From the NCBI RefSeq assembly GCF_030068605.1, contig NZ_JASJOU010000012.1, forward strand, positions 1-64,000: a stretch of 64,000 nt of DNA, read 5' to 3'. The notes beneath the pieces are model-generated. The model saw only the letters and a list, made by a program, of their open reading frames with translations. It was not told the origin of the DNA and did not search any database. Each line of letters opens with the position of its first letter. Positions within the stretch are counted from its first letter, which is position 1. This DNA is from Xanthocytophaga agilis (lineage in GTDB: Bacteria; Bacteroidota; Bacteroidia; Cytophagales; 172606-1). The translations under genes were made by a program, and so were the position numbers. This document shows positions 63,108 through 64,000 of the stretch, in pieces.

Positions 63108-64000
63108 TGTTGATTCACAGAATAAGTATTATTCTGAATGTTTATGTCTGGTATTTCCGGACTACCAAGATCAATCTTCTGGATAGACTTTGTATATTTT
63201 TTTGTAATGGCAAACTCTCTTACTCCACTTTGCCATACACGAGCTGTCTCATGATGTGTATCAGTTGTTCCATCTGTGAACGTAACAGTTAAGGTGATCG
63301 AAACAGGTAGTATACCATTGCGTCCAATGATGATTTTAGTGGTTTTTCCTGTTTCTACTTTCTTTATGCTTAGATCGCTATATCCTCTCTCAAAGAACCA
63401 AGGCTTCCAGAACCAGGTTAGATCTTCTTTGGTTGCATTATTGAATGTATAGAAAAAGTCATATGGAGAAGGGTGCTTACCATTCCAGCGATTCATATAC
63501 TCATTCAATACTTGTTTAAATTTATCCTTACCTAAAAGATCCTGCAATGTTGCATATGCTACAGCTGGGCGGAAATAGGAGGCAAAGCCGTAAGAGAGTT
63601 GGTTTTCCAGAATAGTGCTAGGCATCATCATTGGCATTTCCATCTCACGTCCATTAACGCTGGAAAGATACAATGCATTGTACTGTTGTGGATAAAATGT
63701 ATTGGCACCAATCTGGAAAGGAATTCCATTAGGTAAGAATTGTGCCCAACCTTCATCCATCCAGGCATATTTACGTTCATTAATACCCATATAAAATGGG
63801 AAGTAAGTATGTGCAATCTCATGTGCCACTACTTCTGCCGCTTCTTCCATTGGATAAGAGGCATCATTAACAAACATCGGGAACTCCATACCTCCTGAAC
63901 CATTAAAGATTGTCAGGTTTGGATACGGATAGGGTACACCTGGCATCTGTGTAGACAAATACTCAACAGATTGTTTGGAGAACTTAGCTATTTCATAAAA
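63104..64000 (-). CDS. M1-family aminopeptidase, N-terminal part outside the window
   Basis: The frame is open to the last base of the window, so only the C-terminal 298 codons are here. The zinc motif HEIAH plus the downstream Glu (KYAWMDEGWAQFL) is gluzincin M1. NGSGGMEFPMF is the exopeptidase GxMEN-like motif with Phe in place of Asn. The tail has a short beta domain (TKIIIGRNGILPVSITLTVTF) typical of periplasmic Bacteroidota M1 proteins. It removes N-terminal amino acids from peptides. The signal sequence lies outside the window. Confidence 0.9.
   Translation of the reverse strand, partial: FYEIAKFSKQSVEYLSTQMPGVPYPYPNLTIFNGSGGMEFPMFVNDASYPMEEAAEVVAHEIAHTYFPFYMGINERKYAWMDEGWAQFLPNGIPFQIGANTFYPQQYNALYLSSVNGREMEMPMMMPSTILENQLSYGFASYFRPAVAYATLQDLLGKDKFKQVLNEYMNRWNGKHPSPYDFFYTFNNATKEDLTWFWKPWFFERGYSDLSIKKVETGKTTKIIIGRNGILPVSITLTVTFTDGTTDTHHETARVWQSGVREFAITKKYTKSIQKIDLGSPEIPDINIQNNTYSVNQQ

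Overview
The window is AT-rich bacterial chromosome from a gliding-type Bacteroidota, most likely order Cytophagales. The evidence is a SusC/SusD pair, two type B type IX secretion (T9SS) C-terminal domains, an ECF sigma/anti-sigma pair, LytS/LytTR modules, DUF3857, DUF4494, DUF4919 and PD40/OmpA proteins, -7 boxes of the TAnnTTTG type, and almost no Shine-Dalgarno signal. Nothing looks like a prophage, integrated element, CRISPR array, intact insertion sequence, tRNA or rRNA. Genes lie in short transcription units, often convergent and separated by strong hairpin terminators.

Layout. 1-5.5 kb: the end of a T9SS cargo protein, hemB, and a two-component system with a possible tiny ORF between kinase and regulator. 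5.6-8.2 kb: a membrane glycosyltransferase overlapping an ECF sigma factor, then rsmG. 8.2-12.6 kb: a susC-susD outer-membrane uptake pair. 13.3-20.1 kb: a single-domain response regulator, secreted proteins of unknown role, a FtsX/MacB-like permease, a YrdC/TsaC protein and mltG. 20.1-24.7 kb: a leftward crotonase-flippase-dut group and a rightward isocitrate dehydrogenase whose cofactor residues look NAD-type. 25.1-28.6 kb: a lipoprotein made of two nearly identical beta-propellers, a GNAT acetyltransferase and a variant cyclase-family protein. 28.9-33.3 kb: a PD40/OmpA protein and an S9 peptidase. 33.7-37.1 kb: sigma factor, anti-sigma-like protein, gmk, nadD and an NlpC/P60 lipoprotein. 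37.5-42.6 kb: a type B T9SS cargo protein, a DUF3857/transglutaminase-like protein lacking its Cys, and a secreted unknown. 42.8-47.4 kb: two paralogous LytS-type kinase/LytTR regulator pairs flanking a PD40 protein. 48.2-50.3 kb: two fatty-acid desaturase-type enzymes, one strikingly like eukaryotic sphingolipid delta-4 desaturase (DES1). 50.4-64 kb: a serine hydrolase, plsY, DUF4494, a TauE/SafE permease, two large unknown proteins, yicC, a Tat-exported Gfo/Idh/MocA oxidoreductase with a papain-like membrane protein, and a truncated M1 aminopeptidase.

No single coherent new system stands out. The most notable items are the DES1-like desaturase in a sphingolipid-making phylum, the recent 864-bp in-gene duplication, the doubled LytS/LytTR locus, and several enzyme-family proteins with altered catalytic or metal-binding residues. 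All assignments come from reading motifs by eye; no database search was run.
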